From Planctomycetaceae bacterium (lineage in GTDB: Bacteria; Planctomycetota; Planctomycetia; Planctomycetales; Planctomycetaceae): 64,000 nt of DNA. The DNA is taken from positions 1-64,000 of the forward strand of contig JAKFWC010000013.1 of the NCBI GenBank assembly GCA_021732975.1, given 5' to 3'. Made by a program: the position numbers and the translations under genes. This document shows positions 8,501 through 17,863 of the stretch, in pieces. Position 1 is the stretch's first letter, and each line of letters begins with the position of its first letter. The notes under the pieces are model-generated. The model did not search any database. It was not told where the DNA came from and saw only the letters and a program-made list of their open reading frames with translations.

Positions 8501-10548
8501 CAGGTGGTTTTCTGCGAGACGGATGCCAGGATTTCTTTGATCTTCATGAAGTCGGTGGGTTTGACCAAATGGTGATTAAACCCGGCGTCCTGCGAGCGCA
8601 GCTTATCCGTTGCCTGCCCGTAGCCGGTCAAGGCGACCAGCACGACACCATCGAGAGACGAGTCTTGCCTCAGTCGCTTTGCAACTTCATAACCGTCGAG
8701 TCCCGGCAAGCCGATGTCCAACAGTACGATGTTCGGTAGAAATTCGAGAGCGACTTTTACGGCATTGACCCCATCAAAAGCCATTCGTGCATCATGACCT
8801 GTCGCCTTCAGCAGCAGCCCCAAGGTCTGAGCCGCATCCACGTTGTCATCGACCACAAGAACACGCAGGGATGGACCAATTGGCTCGGCGGTGACTTCAA
8901 GTGGTGACTGTAATTGCGTTGCGGGATTCAGCATCACCGGCAGATACACGACAAATTCGCTTCCCTGGCCCATCACGCTTGACACTTCAACTCGACCTTC
9001 GTGCATTTCGGCCAGGCGTTGCACCAAGCTCAGGCCGATGCCTAACCCACCTTGCGAGCGGTCCAGGGATCGTTCTGCCTGCGTGAACAGTTCAAAGATG
9101 TGGGGCAGTAGTTCGGCGGCGATGCCGACGCCCTTATCCTTCACTCGCAGCACCGCCTCATCGCCTTCCCGCTGAACGGCGATTGAGATGCGTCCCCCTT
9201 CGGTCGTGAACTTGGCAGCATTGGTAAGCAAGTTGACGACGACCTGTTCCAGTCTTGATGCGTCGGCGTGGAGCCAAAGTGGTTGCGGCGATAACGACAC
9301 CGTGAGTTCGTGTCCATGTTGATCCATCAACGAACGGGTCGTCTCCACTGCACGTTCCACGATGCTGTTTAGTCCAGTCCGCTCTTTTTGAAGGTGGATT
9401 CTGCCGGATGTGATGCGGGAGACTTCCATCAAATCATCAACGAGCCGAATCAGTTGGCCCATCTGACGTTGAATGATTGTTCGGGCTTGAAGTTGGAGGG
9501 GTTCTTCATGCTTCTGAAGACTCAGCAGTTGCACGGCATTGGTGATTGCGGCCAGCGGGTTCCTGAGTTCGTGACTGAGCATCGCCAAGAACTCGTCCTT
9601 GCGGTGGTCTTGGTTTGCCAACGCCGATGCCTGGTCTTGCGTCTGTTTTTCCAGACGGCTGCGTTCGGTGATGTCTCGAATGTTGCACTGAATGACTTTG
9701 TGATGGTCTTCCCGGTAAGCGTTGGCGACCACTTCGACCTCGACCCGCAGCCCGTGGCTGGTTTCCAGCGGCATGTGTTCGTAACGAATGTATCCCTTGT
9801 CCTGAAGCGTTCGCACAGCAGCTTCGTTGGCTGCTTTGTCGCTGAACAGGCCGATCTCCCACAGTTCCTTGCCCAAGAAATGCTCGTGCGAATACCCCAG
9901 CAGTTCGCCCATGAACGGGTTGGCGTCCGTGATTCTCCCGCTCTCTGTGTCGAGGATCAGGATGCCGTCTTTGGCCGTCTCGAGCAGCCGCCGATAACGA
10001 ATCTCCGAGTCCAGCAACGCTGCTTTAGACACAATTAATTCGTCGTAGTGCTTTTGCTGGGTAAGGTCGGAGATCAAGAGGCAGAGGTTCTGCAACGGCA
10101 GCACACTGACAGCAAGTGATGCGGGGAACGTGGTCCCGTCCTGACGGAGCAGTAGAATCTCTTCGTGGGCCGATTTCCTTTCAACATTTCTCCACAAGCC
10201 CGTGATCTTTGCTTGGTCGGCTTCTGCCGCAAAGCTGTCTATGGTGCATCCTGTAATGTTTTGCACGGACCTCTTGAGCAGTTCAGCCAAGCACGGGTTG
10301 CAGTAGAGAACCACTCCCTCCGAATTCAAGACTGCGACACCTTGTTCCATCGCTTCGACCAGCAGTCGGTACGGACGCTCGGCCCCTTCCAGAGTGTAAA
10401 CCCTCTCCCCTGGAGACGAGTTGACGACGACCGCATCGACGATGCCGTTCCGGATGGCTTCGACGACTGCCTCGGCTTCTTCGAGTCGCATGCGCAACCG
10501 CTCGATTTCCTCAAGCAGTTCGCCGTTAGTGTTTGGCGGGGTTAACAT
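8500..10548 (-). CDS. PAS-containing hybrid sensor histidine kinase
   Basis: A soluble 682-aa hybrid kinase with no membrane segment. It has an N-terminal coiled coil (1-35), a PAS domain (about 60-165), a second PAS/PAC (about 180-300), a HisKA domain with phospho-histidine near 326 (LAMLSHELRNPLAAITNAV), an HATPase domain with N-box NLLTNAAKF and a G-box (GGLGIGLSLVQRL), and a C-terminal receiver (about 560-682; VLVVDDNVDAAQTLG, phospho-Asp in IVLLDIGLPGLDG). It lies directly behind two kaiB genes and is coupled to the REC-DUF2294 gene, so it is probably the output kinase of the Kai module. No ribosome site is visible before its ATG. Confidence 0.9.
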   Translation of the reverse strand: MLTPPNTNGELLEEIERLRMRLEEAEAVVEAIRNGIVDAVVVNSSPGERVYTLEGAERPYRLLVEAMEQGVAVLNSEGVVLYCNPCLAELLKRSVQNITGCTIDSFAAEADQAKITGLWRNVERKSAHEEILLLRQDGTTFPASLAVSVLPLQNLCLLISDLTQQKHYDELIVSKAALLDSEIRYRRLLETAKDGILILDTESGRITDANPFMGELLGYSHEHFLGKELWEIGLFSDKAANEAAVRTLQDKGYIRYEHMPLETSHGLRVEVEVVANAYREDHHKVIQCNIRDITERSRLEKQTQDQASALANQDHRKDEFLAMLSHELRNPLAAITNAVQLLSLQKHEEPLQLQARTIIQRQMGQLIRLVDDLMEVSRITSGRIHLQKERTGLNSIVERAVETTRSLMDQHGHELTVSLSPQPLWLHADASRLEQVVVNLLTNAAKFTTEGGRISIAVQREGDEAVLRVKDKGVGIAAELLPHIFELFTQAERSLDRSQGGLGIGLSLVQRLAEMHEGRVEVSSVMGQGSEFVVYLPVMLNPATQLQSPLEVTAEPIGPSLRVLVVDDNVDAAQTLGLLLKATGHDARMAFDGVNAVKVALEFLPNIVLLDIGLPGLDGYEVAKRLRQDSSLDGVVLVALTGYGQATDKLRSQDAGFNHHLVKPTDFMKIKEILASVSQKTT

Positions 10549-10575
10549 GAAGGAGTTTCTCTGGCAGGGGACGGT

Positions 10576-10899
10576 TCAAGAAACAATTTGCAACCCCTGA
10601 AGAATTCTTGTCTCGTCAGTCATGTCTCCGATGAACAACCGCTTGGGCGACGGAGATTGCTTTACTAGCGTGGGAGCGACCACAATCTGCGCCAGCCGAG
10701 CCATCTCCGGCTGCAAATAAAGGTCGATGACCGTCAGTTCATAGCGGCCCGACAAGTAGCGTTCGCAGATGGCCCGGATGCGCTCTATCGCCAGCGTGGA
10801 ACGTGGCGTTAGACCAGCAACGTACAGGCACAAGACGTAGCGTTCCTGTGAGTGATTAGCCACCCGCTTCTCGAACGATTCCGTCGTTGTCTGCCTCAT
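10576..10899 (-). CDS. kaiB: KaiB-like protein (second copy)
   Basis: A 107-aa KaiB homologue: YVLCLYVAGLTPRSTLAIER at the N-terminus, then YLSGRYELTVIDLYLQPEMA and APTLVKQSPSPKRLFIGDM. These match the thioredoxin-like KaiB fold, which in cyanobacteria binds phosphorylated KaiC and can switch folds. The start at 10899 is chosen because the upstream in-frame extension runs into the preceding kaiB. The gene begins 10 bases after the first kaiB copy stops. The two copies are quite diverged from each other, so this is not a recent duplication. Confidence 0.9.
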   Translation of the reverse strand: MRQTTTESFEKRVANHSQERYVLCLYVAGLTPRSTLAIERIRAICERYLSGRYELTVIDLYLQPEMARLAQIVVAPTLVKQSPSPKRLFIGDMTDETRILQGLQIVS

Positions 10900-10909
10900 T
10901 GTGCGTGCT

Positions 10910-11239
10910 TCATTTCGTGGAGGAACGAAGTTGCAGGCCAACCAGCGTTCGTTCCGTATCGGACAAGTCGCCAATGATTTTGCGGATTGGCTCCGGCAGC
11001 TTCCTCACCAAGGTCGGAATGGCAACGATCTGGTCATCCTTTGCTAGCCGAGGATTCTCGATCAGGTCAATCACTTCGATCTCGAATTCACCGGCCAGGT
11101 GTTCCTCGCAAAGCCGCTTGAGGTTGGCGAAGGCAGCGACGGACTTTGGTGATTGTCCGGCGACGTACAGTCGCAGTTGCCACAACTTCGGCTCCTCGGT
11201 TTGGACTCCGTGACCGTTCGATTTGGTCTGTGTTGTCAT
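10910..11239 (-). CDS. kaiB: KaiB-like protein (first copy)
   Basis: A 109-aa KaiB homologue with [19 protein letters not shown] at the N-terminus, then [19 protein letters not shown] and a central [20 protein letters not shown]. The first 17 residues are a polar extension. Its ATG overlaps the kaiC stop by four bases (ATGA at 11236-11239), so its translation is very probably coupled to kaiC. KaiB proteins interact with the CI ring of KaiC. Confidence 0.93.
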   Translation of the reverse strand: MTTQTKSNGHGVQTEEPKLWQLRLYVAGQSPKSVAAFANLKRLCEEHLAGEFEIEVIDLIENPRLAKDDQIVAIPTLVRKLPEPIRKIIGDLSDTERTLVGLQLRSSTK

Positions 11240-12984
11240 TTGCGACCCTTCTTCGTCGGTGCTGGAAGTCCATTGGAATCGGCCTTGCGACTGCGAGCCA
11301 TTTCGTGACGGCTCTGTTCCAGTTTTTCCAAATACGCCTGCTCACTGGCGATGTCCCGTTCCATTTCTTCCTTGTCGGTTTGAAATTGCAACTGGAGAAC
11401 GGCGATTTGAGCCTCCAGCGCTTGTTGCCTGCGTGCCAGTTCTCCCCGCTTACTTTCGATCTCCAGGCTGCGCTGCACCGCCGTTGCCTTCTCCTTGGCT
11501 TCCTGGGAAAGTCTGGCCGAGCCTGTGAGAACGCCTTCCGGCCCCAAGTAAACCTCGGTTAGCTGGACGCCGTTCTCGGTCAGCAGGAATTCCCGAATCT
11601 GATTGCTGTGGGCCATACCACGAGACTTGAGAATGTACAGTCCCCGATTGCGCTCACCGTTGAGTTCGATGTCCCGCAGGAGCAACCAAGTGTCGATCAG
11701 TGAGGAAATGGTCACGCTCGTCTGCTCCAACACGCTCCCAGCGTGGTTCAAATTCGTGAGGAGCGCCGTGATCTGGTGTGATTTCAAGTAATCGACCAAC
11801 CGCACCATCATGGAACTTGCTTCGGTGTCGGTTCCTGTCGAAAGGAAGCTGGTGATCGGATCAACGATCACCAGATGGGGTTGGAACGCTTCGACTTGCT
11901 TGTGAATGCTTGCCAAGTGCATTTCCAAGCCGTTCATGGTCGGACGGGCGACTTGAAAACGCAGCAGCCCCTTCTTCACCCACGGCTCCAGATCAAGGCC
12001 AATCGACCGCATATTGCGAAGCAGTTGGGCTTCCGACTCTTCAAAGGCGATATACAGGCAGCGTTCGTTGCGCTGACAGCAAGCATCGGCGGCATGACAA
12101 GAAAGGCTGGTCTTCCCAACGCCTGCCGTGCCGGACACCAGGACGCTGCTGCCTCGAAAAAAACCATGACCGCCCAGCATGGCGTCCAAGGCCGGGACAC
12201 CGCTGGAAACTCGCTCGATGGATGCCTTGTGCTGCAACTGGAGCGACGTGATCGGCAGGACGGAAACACCGCCCTCATCAATCAGGAACGGGAATTCATT
12301 GGTGGCGTGGGCCGAGCCTCGATACTTGACGACCCGCAAGCGGCGGGTCGAGATTTGCCCTTCGACCCGGTGATCCAAGAGCAGCACGCAGTCGGAGACA
12401 TATTCTTCCAGTCCGTGCCGGGTGAGTGAGCCTTCACCCCGCTCGGCAGTGATAACGGATGTGACACCCTTCTCCTTGAGCCAGCGAAAGAGACGGCGAA
12501 GTTCGGATCGCAGGATGGCGAGGTTCGATAGGCCGCTGAACAGCGTCTCCAGGGTATCGAGTACGACCCGCTTGGCCCCGATGGAGTCAATCGCATGGCC
12601 CAGGCGAATGAACAGCCCTTCGAGGTCATACTCCCCCGTTTCCTCGATCTCGCTCCGTTCGATGTAAATGTAGTCTACCGCCAGTTTCTTTTTCTCGATG
12701 AGTTCATCAAGATCGAAGCCGAGCGAACGGACGTTCTGAGCCAGTTCTTCTGCGGTTTCCTCGAACGCAAGAAACACGCCCGGCTCATTGTGCAGCATGG
12801 CTCCCCGAACAAGGAACTCGATCCCCATGAGCGTTTTGCCGCAGCCAGCGCCGCCGCATACCAACGTGGGTCTGCCTTTGGGAAGCCCGCCGCCCGTGAT
12901 CTCGTCTAGCCCCGGAATGCCAGTCTTACATTTTGGCAAACTCGTAGGAGGAGACGCTTTTTGTTTCGTGACGGTCTTGGTCAA
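11236..12984 (-). CDS. kaiC: KaiC-family double RecA ATPase with C-terminal coiled coil
   Basis: The 582-aa protein has two RecA-like domains. CI has P-loop GGAGCGKT (44-51) and the catalytic glutamate pair (75-76). CII has P-loop GTAGVGKT (285-292) and glutamates at 315-316. The cyanobacterial phosphosites align with T422, S427 and S428 here, so the Ser431/Thr432 pair reads Ser-Ser. Unlike the 519-aa cyanobacterial protein it has an extra C-terminal region (about 487-570) that looks like a long coiled coil. It begins with a TTG codon preceded by a GGAAGG ribosome site about nine bases upstream. It heads an operon with two kaiB genes and a kinase. No kaiA is visible. Confidence 0.93.
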   Translation of the reverse strand: MTKTVTKQKASPPTSLPKCKTGIPGLDEITGGGLPKGRPTLVCGGAGCGKTLMGIEFLVRGAMLHNEPGVFLAFEETAEELAQNVRSLGFDLDELIEKKKLAVDYIYIERSEIEETGEYDLEGLFIRLGHAIDSIGAKRVVLDTLETLFSGLSNLAILRSELRRLFRWLKEKGVTSVITAERGEGSLTRHGLEEYVSDCVLLLDHRVEGQISTRRLRVVKYRGSAHATNEFPFLIDEGGVSVLPITSLQLQHKASIERVSSGVPALDAMLGGHGFFRGSSVLVSGTAGVGKTSLSCHAADACCQRNERCLYIAFEESEAQLLRNMRSIGLDLEPWVKKGLLRFQVARPTMNGLEMHLASIHKQVEAFQPHLVIVDPITSFLSTGTDTEASSMMVRLVDYLKSHQITALLTNLNHAGSVLEQTSVTISSLIDTWLLLRDIELNGERNRGLYILKSRGMAHSNQIREFLLTENGVQLTEVYLGPEGVLTGSARLSQEAKEKATAVQRSLEIESKRGELARRQQALEAQIAVLQLQFQTDKEEMERDIASEQAYLEKLEQSRHEMARSRKADSNGLPAPTKKGRK

Positions 12985-13268
12985 GGGACAATCCTTCCTG
13001 GTCGGTTATTGACACCGCCTTGCCGAATACTGACCAAGGCGACAACGCACCACTCTCGCTGAAAGTGGAATACACGTTCAGGTTTTGGTTCTTGCAAGTG
13101 CTTCTCAGAAGCGTTTTCCGCATCGACAATGCGGTGAACCTTACGCATTGAACTAAAAAAGCCGACGTGGGTGCAGACCGGAAAGGTGTGCGCCCACGTC
13201 GGCTTTTTCCATGCCGAGCCTCCCGTGAAGACCGGGTTGCCCTGCGTTTAACTCTCCGACTGAGTTGC
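12985..13268. promoter_or_regulatory. kaiC upstream region with small dyads
   Basis: This non-coding stretch before kaiC holds the TTG-proximal ribosome site, a 6-bp dyad CCGCAT-N5-ATGCGG at 13118-13134 and a small GCTTC/GAAGC hairpin just before it, then the terminator. The promoter of the Kai operon must lie here, but I cannot place its -35 and -10 boxes with confidence. Confidence 0.4.
13155..13208. terminator. Strong bidirectional intrinsic terminator
   Basis: An 11-bp perfect stem (arms 13161-13171 and 13193-13203) with a 21-base loop. It is preceded by six A residues and followed by five T residues, so it has a U-tract when read from either strand. It lies 176 bases upstream of kaiC and probably insulates the Kai operon from the region to its right. 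Confidence 0.8.
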
Positions 13269-13655
13269 TCATGATAAGGCTTGCCGCACGAAAAGGCTAT
13301 GGGAAAGCCCTCGAAACCGGCGCTGCGGATAGCCTGACCGACGACGAGTATGGTTCGATCTGGCGTATTCCGACCCGGCCCAGGCAGAGTATTTCGATAT
13401 TACGGTCGATATTTGAACCAGCACGGCGAAATAATCGACTCGGCGATCATGCAGCCGAAATCTTCCCCGCCGCCACTTCGCCTCCACGCCAAATCTCGAA
13501 CCTTCCGGTATTGGCGATTGGCGAACCGCTGCGACGATGAGACGGCGGTTTCTCGTGGCGGGGGCGTCGATCTCCAGAATGTCGCCGAGGGCGAACACCA
13601 GGGCCACGTCGTCTTGGCGAACGAGGGTGGCTGTCTCTTTCTTCTTTCTGGGCAT
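13269..13655 (-). CDS. Hypothetical protein, uncertain
   Basis: This 128-aa frame starts at an ATG with a good GGAAGG ribosome site seven to nine bases upstream. The N-terminal half is plausible (VRQDDVALVFALGDILEID), while the C-terminal half is arginine-rich and low in hydrophobic residues, as in out-of-frame sequence. It may be a short gene whose 3' end has decayed. I do not recognise it. Confidence 0.35.
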   Translation of the reverse strand: MPRKKKETATLVRQDDVALVFALGDILEIDAPATRNRRLIVAAVRQSPIPEGSRFGVEAKWRRGRFRLHDRRVDYFAVLVQISTVISKYSAWAGSEYARSNHTRRRSGYPQRRFRGLSHSLFVRQALS

Positions 13656-14072
13656 GTCGAACCTTCCTTCATTGGCGTCGGCGTAACGGAAACTTTTGTC
13701 TCCAAAGGCCGGATTACCTTGAACTTACGCCGCTATCAGAAGGCGTTCGATGTATGGCTCCCAGCTTGCCACGCCTGCCAGGAAAAGTTCAATTGGTGTT
13801 CTGTCGCCCCGACTTGATGTAAGTAATTTCTGAAAAACGACTTATAGCAAGGCCGCCAATGCGGCCTTGCGTCGTTTCTGGGCAAGGAGATACCTTTGGA
13901 GATACCTTTTTTGTGTCGAAGAGCGCAGAAAAGGGCCCTCCCAAGGGTCTCTAAACCACCACCACTTGTGGCCGACTATGCTCCATTCGCGCCGGCCGCA
14001 CTCCCGTAAGCAGAGTTTCGGATTTGCCGGACGTTCTGGTTGATGTCGCCCCCCTGAACAAGTTGGGCCGCT
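13656..14072. other. Intergenic stretch with hairpin and 12-bp tandem repeat
   Basis: No convincing gene. It contains a 10-bp hairpin with a 4-base loop (13847-13870), which could be a weak terminator, and a perfect tandem duplication of GGAGATACCTTT (13886-13897 and 13898-13909). It sits between the doubtful small gene and the 3' end of the subtilase gene. Confidence 0.5.
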
Positions 14073-16559
14073 TTACTCGATCGGAATGATCGTCGCGGTT
14101 GGGGCGGCGATGCGGGTCGCGATCTCATTCGTAATTGCACTGTAGAGATCGACCGACGTGTCTTCTGTTGAGATGCTGGCGATCAGCGAATAGCGGGCGG
14201 ACTTTTCGACGATTCCACTGTCGCGGCGATAACGCCACCAACCGGTTACAGGATAGACGGCAATCAGGTTCGACGATGCCAATTGGGCGGCGGTCCCGGT
14301 CCAAGCATCCGAGTGAATTGAACCTCGCACTACGAGATCAGTGCCAAGATCCCAGTTCCGCTCGTCAGAAACTGTACTTGGAGGACGGATGCGCTTCCCC
14401 TCGTCGGAGTATTCCCAGAACTCACGTGATAGACGAGACAGCATCTGATCGCGGGTTTCCTGAGGACGACGAACCGAAAAACGCAATCCGTGCGAGGCAT
14501 ATTGGTACTGAGCGACGTATCCCCGACGGGGCGGGTTCGGCTCAATGAAGTAGGAGAGGGTTACGCGCATTCGCACCTGTAGATTCCCAAGCTCTTCGAG
14601 CACTTCCCGCGGCATCGGCAGGTCGTGTAAGTGCAATTCGTGGGTCGCGTTATCAGATCCATCCTTCCGAAATGGCTGTAGCTCGTCTTGAACGACCATC
14701 GTCGCGAAGCCCCGCGCGGAACGGCGCGCCCTGTCGAGATTTGGAACTCCCATACCGTAGACGCGTACCCGGTTGCGGCGCTCGCGACGCGGAAACTCTG
14801 ACAGCATTTGCGGCGTCCATTCAGCAGAATGAACAATCAGCGCTCGAATCGACTCTGGCCAAAAGCTGGGATACTCGGCTTGAAGAATTGCGGCCATTCG
14901 TGCCGCCTGGGCTGTGGCGGCACTCGTGTCTCGCATCGTTCCGAGGAGAGCGTTGCTGGTTGTGCTCGACTGGGTCGTCAGGATTTCCAAATCTTCTGCA
15001 CTGGTGACGAAGCCACTTGCATCTTTAGCGTAGTTTCCACCTTCAAAGACAACGTCGGGCTTGTAGGGCCACGGCTCATCTCCCCAGCAGAGCGAAGTTC
15101 GACTTGCCGGCGACAGCGAACCCGGTGCAGCGATTGATGTGTATCCCTCCAACCCCTGCTCCGCTAGCCAGACAAGATTGGTGTATGCGCCGACGGTGAG
15201 GGCATTCCATGCCTGCGCCGGATCTTCCACGCTCGAAACATGGTTCTCCATTGGATAGTTCTTACCGACATCCTCACGGAGATTCCCAGCCGAGACGACA
15301 AGCAATCGGCGGAATCCATCCAACGCGCCGGCGCAGGCTTGATCGAGGGCAGCAGACCACAATGTCGGCCGCCACTGATCGTCGCTCGGGGCTGTGATCG
15401 CCAGGCAGAAGACCCGCTGGGCTTCCGGAGCAACCGTTTCTGCGATCGCCATCGAGCCGATACTGATCGGCCCATAATCCGGAGGGTCGTTGTGTCCGTG
15501 CCGAGGCAGAACCTTGACCGACTCCAGCCGATGCCGCAAAACGACGGACTCGCCGTTGTAGAGCAACTCACTTAATGAGCCGAATAAACAGACCCCCGCC
15601 ATCTGTGTGCCGTGACCTTGATGATCGTCGGCTCCCCACGATTCTTGCCATGTTTGCAGATGTTCCGACGAAAGCGCAGGTTCGAGCAGGGGGTGCCCAC
15701 GGTCTACACCGGTATCGAGAACGCAGACACGGACTGCTGAGTCTTCGGCAAACTGCGTACGGCGCAGTAAATCATTCACATACTCAGCCTGTCCCGCTGG
15801 GGTGAGTCGAGTGAACTCCCCTGCAACGATGTTCGCCCGGCGAAACTCGGCCAAGTGCCTAAGAAGTCCGGGAAACCGTTGCCACTGCGTTAGGGAAGCA
15901 TAGGCCAGGACGACAATACGCTCAGGAAACCGGATGCGTTGTCGACTCAGCGTCACCCCCTGCGGCTGGGCGGTATCCCGGAACCATTGTTCCACGTCGA
16001 AGCCCGGCTCGGAAGGGCGATCTTCAAGCCAGATTTCCCACCAGAATGACTGGTCGACGGGCGGAAGGACTTCCCCCGCCTCAGTCCAGTAGTCCGAGAG
16101 TTCTGCCACCTCGATCGTCGAAACACTGGCTGCGAGCGGCTCATTCTTCGGCTTTCCCGCAGGCGTGTCCTCGTCACGATAGGCACGAAACTTGTCGGCC
16201 AGCTTGCTCACTTGGCTATCAGGAACGGCGACGATGAACTCCTTGTGTCCGCTAACTTCGCGAGCGCTGATGACGCGGATGCCTTGCCGCTCGCTCTCCA
16301 GCCGCTGGAGTTCCAAATCGAAGTCCGAACCTTCTGCAAATCGCATCGGAATGAACTGAAGACCTTCTCGAACCGGCTCCGTCTGCTGCCTTGCGCGAGC
16401 GTTCCGCTCAGCGCGTTGGAGGTCTGAAAGCAGTTTCTCACCATGCGTCTTCCGCTCGGGACGTGGCGGGCTTTGACGCGGACCACCGCCGGATGACGTG
16501 CTGGTATAGCCCTGAGAGGCTCTGGATTCCTGCAAGAAGATATGGGGAAAGTCAGCCAT
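14073..16559 (-). CDS. ietS: Subtilase (S8) of an IetAS-like pair
   Basis: An 828-aa cytoplasmic-type S8 serine protease without a signal peptide. The catalytic Asp is in VCVLDTGVDRGHP (about residue 283), the His in DDHQGHGTQMAGVC (about 315) and the Ser in RDTSAATAQAARMAA (about 543). The long N-terminal and C-terminal regions are beta-rich and uncharacterised. It follows an AAA ATPase with a one-base TGATG overlap at its ATG (a GTG one codon upstream is an alternative). This ATPase-subtilase order is that of IetAS, reported as a toxin-antitoxin pair on an Agrobacterium Ti plasmid and later listed among anti-phage systems. The symbol is by architecture, not by measured identity. Confidence 0.82.
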   Translation of the reverse strand: MADFPHIFLQESRASQGYTSTSSGGGPRQSPPRPERKTHGEKLLSDLQRAERNARARQQTEPVREGLQFIPMRFAEGSDFDLELQRLESERQGIRVISAREVSGHKEFIVAVPDSQVSKLADKFRAYRDEDTPAGKPKNEPLAASVSTIEVAELSDYWTEAGEVLPPVDQSFWWEIWLEDRPSEPGFDVEQWFRDTAQPQGVTLSRQRIRFPERIVVLAYASLTQWQRFPGLLRHLAEFRRANIVAGEFTRLTPAGQAEYVNDLLRRTQFAEDSAVRVCVLDTGVDRGHPLLEPALSSEHLQTWQESWGADDHQGHGTQMAGVCLFGSLSELLYNGESVVLRHRLESVKVLPRHGHNDPPDYGPISIGSMAIAETVAPEAQRVFCLAITAPSDDQWRPTLWSAALDQACAGALDGFRRLLVVSAGNLREDVGKNYPMENHVSSVEDPAQAWNALTVGAYTNLVWLAEQGLEGYTSIAAPGSLSPASRTSLCWGDEPWPYKPDVVFEGGNYAKDASGFVTSAEDLEILTTQSSTTSNALLGTMRDTSAATAQAARMAAILQAEYPSFWPESIRALIVHSAEWTPQMLSEFPRRERRNRVRVYGMGVPNLDRARRSARGFATMVVQDELQPFRKDGSDNATHELHLHDLPMPREVLEELGNLQVRMRVTLSYFIEPNPPRRGYVAQYQYASHGLRFSVRRPQETRDQMLSRLSREFWEYSDEGKRIRPPSTVSDERNWDLGTDLVVRGSIHSDAWTGTAAQLASSNLIAVYPVTGWWRYRRDSGIVEKSARYSLIASISTEDTSVDLYSAITNEIATRIAAPTATIIPIE

Positions 16560-17554
16560 CACAATCCTTCATGAGCGGTCCGTCGCCGATCCTGGCGAAG
16601 CTGGATTGAGCGCTGCAGGTCGGCGGGAGCGATCATCCGACGATCTTCCAGAACTGCCATCTTCGCCGCTTCGTCGCAAGCGCGACAGATTTCAGCATGG
16701 CTGAGATTCACGGCTTGGGAAACCAATTGCTCGATCGTGTCAGAGCCCAACTGAAATGCCGACAGCCGGTTGGCAATGAGATCGTGCAATTCGGATTGCG
16801 TGGGCAAGCGGTAGCGGATCACGTCATCAAAACGACGGAAGAGAGCGTCGTCTAACATCCCTTCCAGGTTCGTTGCCGCCACAATGAGACTTTCGGAGTC
16901 ATCCTGCTCCAAGAACTGGAGGAACGAGTTCAGTACACGGCGAATTTCACCCACATCATTGCTACCGGCTCGCATGGAGCCGATGGCATCGAATTCGTCG
17001 AACAGGTACACACCACGCGTGTGGCGCATTGCCTCGAAGATGGCAAATAGCTTTGCAGCGGTCTCACCCATGTATTTGGTAATCAGCGAATGCAACTGGA
17101 CGGTAAAGTGTGGCAGTTTCAATTCTCCTGCCAGCGCCCATGATGTCATCGTCTTGCCGACCCCAGGCGGACCGACCAATAGCAGTTTTCGTCTTGCGGA
17201 GAGGCCGTGCTCGCGCAGTTTGCTCTGCTGTCGATACTCTCGAATCACGAGTTCCAGCGCCTCGCGTTGCTCCGGGGCTAGGATCATCTCCGTGAGTTTT
17301 GTCCGCGGATAAGTTGCTGACAGCAAAGTTGCCAGCTCACCTGAAGGACGCACGATCGGAACCGAGCCTCCGACCTTGGAAGTCCGCTGTTTTCCTTTGA
17401 TCTCGTCAACAAGTCGCTTGATCTCCGAGGCAAACTTGCCTTTGCCCGTACGCGCTTCGTGCGCAGCGATTTGCAGTGCAACGGAGACGAACATTTCACC
17501 GTCCGCCTCACTGTAGCTCTGCAAAAGGGCTTTCAGTTGTTGGGCCGTGGCCAT
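16559..17554 (-). CDS. ietA: AAA ATPase of an IetAS-like pair
   Basis: A 331-aa AAA+ ATPase. An N-terminal helical region (1-60) is followed by Walker A LLLVGPPGVGKTMTSWALA, Walker B VYLFDEFDAIG, sensor 1 LIVAATNLEG and an arginine finger region DDALFRRFDDV. It is closest to FtsH/katanin-like single-domain AAA proteins. Two adjacent ATG codons (17557, 17554) follow an AGGAGG site at 17560-17565; the second has the better spacing (5 bases). Its stop overlaps the subtilase start. In IetAS the ATPase is the immunity or control partner of the protease. Confidence 0.85.
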   Translation of the reverse strand: MATAQQLKALLQSYSEADGEMFVSVALQIAAHEARTGKGKFASEIKRLVDEIKGKQRTSKVGGSVPIVRPSGELATLLSATYPRTKLTEMILAPEQREALELVIREYRQQSKLREHGLSARRKLLLVGPPGVGKTMTSWALAGELKLPHFTVQLHSLITKYMGETAAKLFAIFEAMRHTRGVYLFDEFDAIGSMRAGSNDVGEIRRVLNSFLQFLEQDDSESLIVAATNLEGMLDDALFRRFDDVIRYRLPTQSELHDLIANRLSAFQLGSDTIEQLVSQAVNLSHAEICRACDEAAKMAVLEDRRMIAPADLQRSIQLRQDRRRTAHEGL

Positions 17555-17572
17555 CATGGCCTCCTCAATTGA

Positions 17573-17851
17573 TCAGCGTTCAACCAGTTCGACGATTAGT
17601 CTCTCAGCGGACTGCTCGACGAGCAGTGCAGCAACTTGCATCGGACTTACACGACGTTCCTCCGTACTCAGCGACTCGGCAAGCCGCTCCAACGCCGCCA
17701 GTGTCTCTTCATTCATCGGGAGCTTGCGATGGATCGTCCAATTGGGGTCGCTGGGACGGCCTGGACGTTCTCCTTGTCCTGGAGCGAGGCGGGAACGCAG
17801 TTGCTTACCCAACTCGTCCAGAGAACCGAACGACCGAAAACGAAAAGCCAT
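17573..17851 (-). CDS. Small protein preceding the IetA-like gene
   Basis: A 92-aa protein (ATG at 17851; a GTG four codons upstream is possible). The N-terminal part is basic (FRFRSFGSLDELGKQLRSRL). The C-terminal part is a helical segment (NEETLAALERLAESLST and VAALLVEQSAERLIVELVE). I do not recognise a family. It ends 18 bases before the ATPase start, so the three genes form one operon. Its position would fit a regulator or third component of the IetAS-like module. Confidence 0.6.
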   Translation of the reverse strand: MAFRFRSFGSLDELGKQLRSRLAPGQGERPGRPSDPNWTIHRKLPMNEETLAALERLAESLSTEERRVSPMQVAALLVEQSAERLIVELVER

Positions 17852-17863
17852 AGTATGCGTCAC

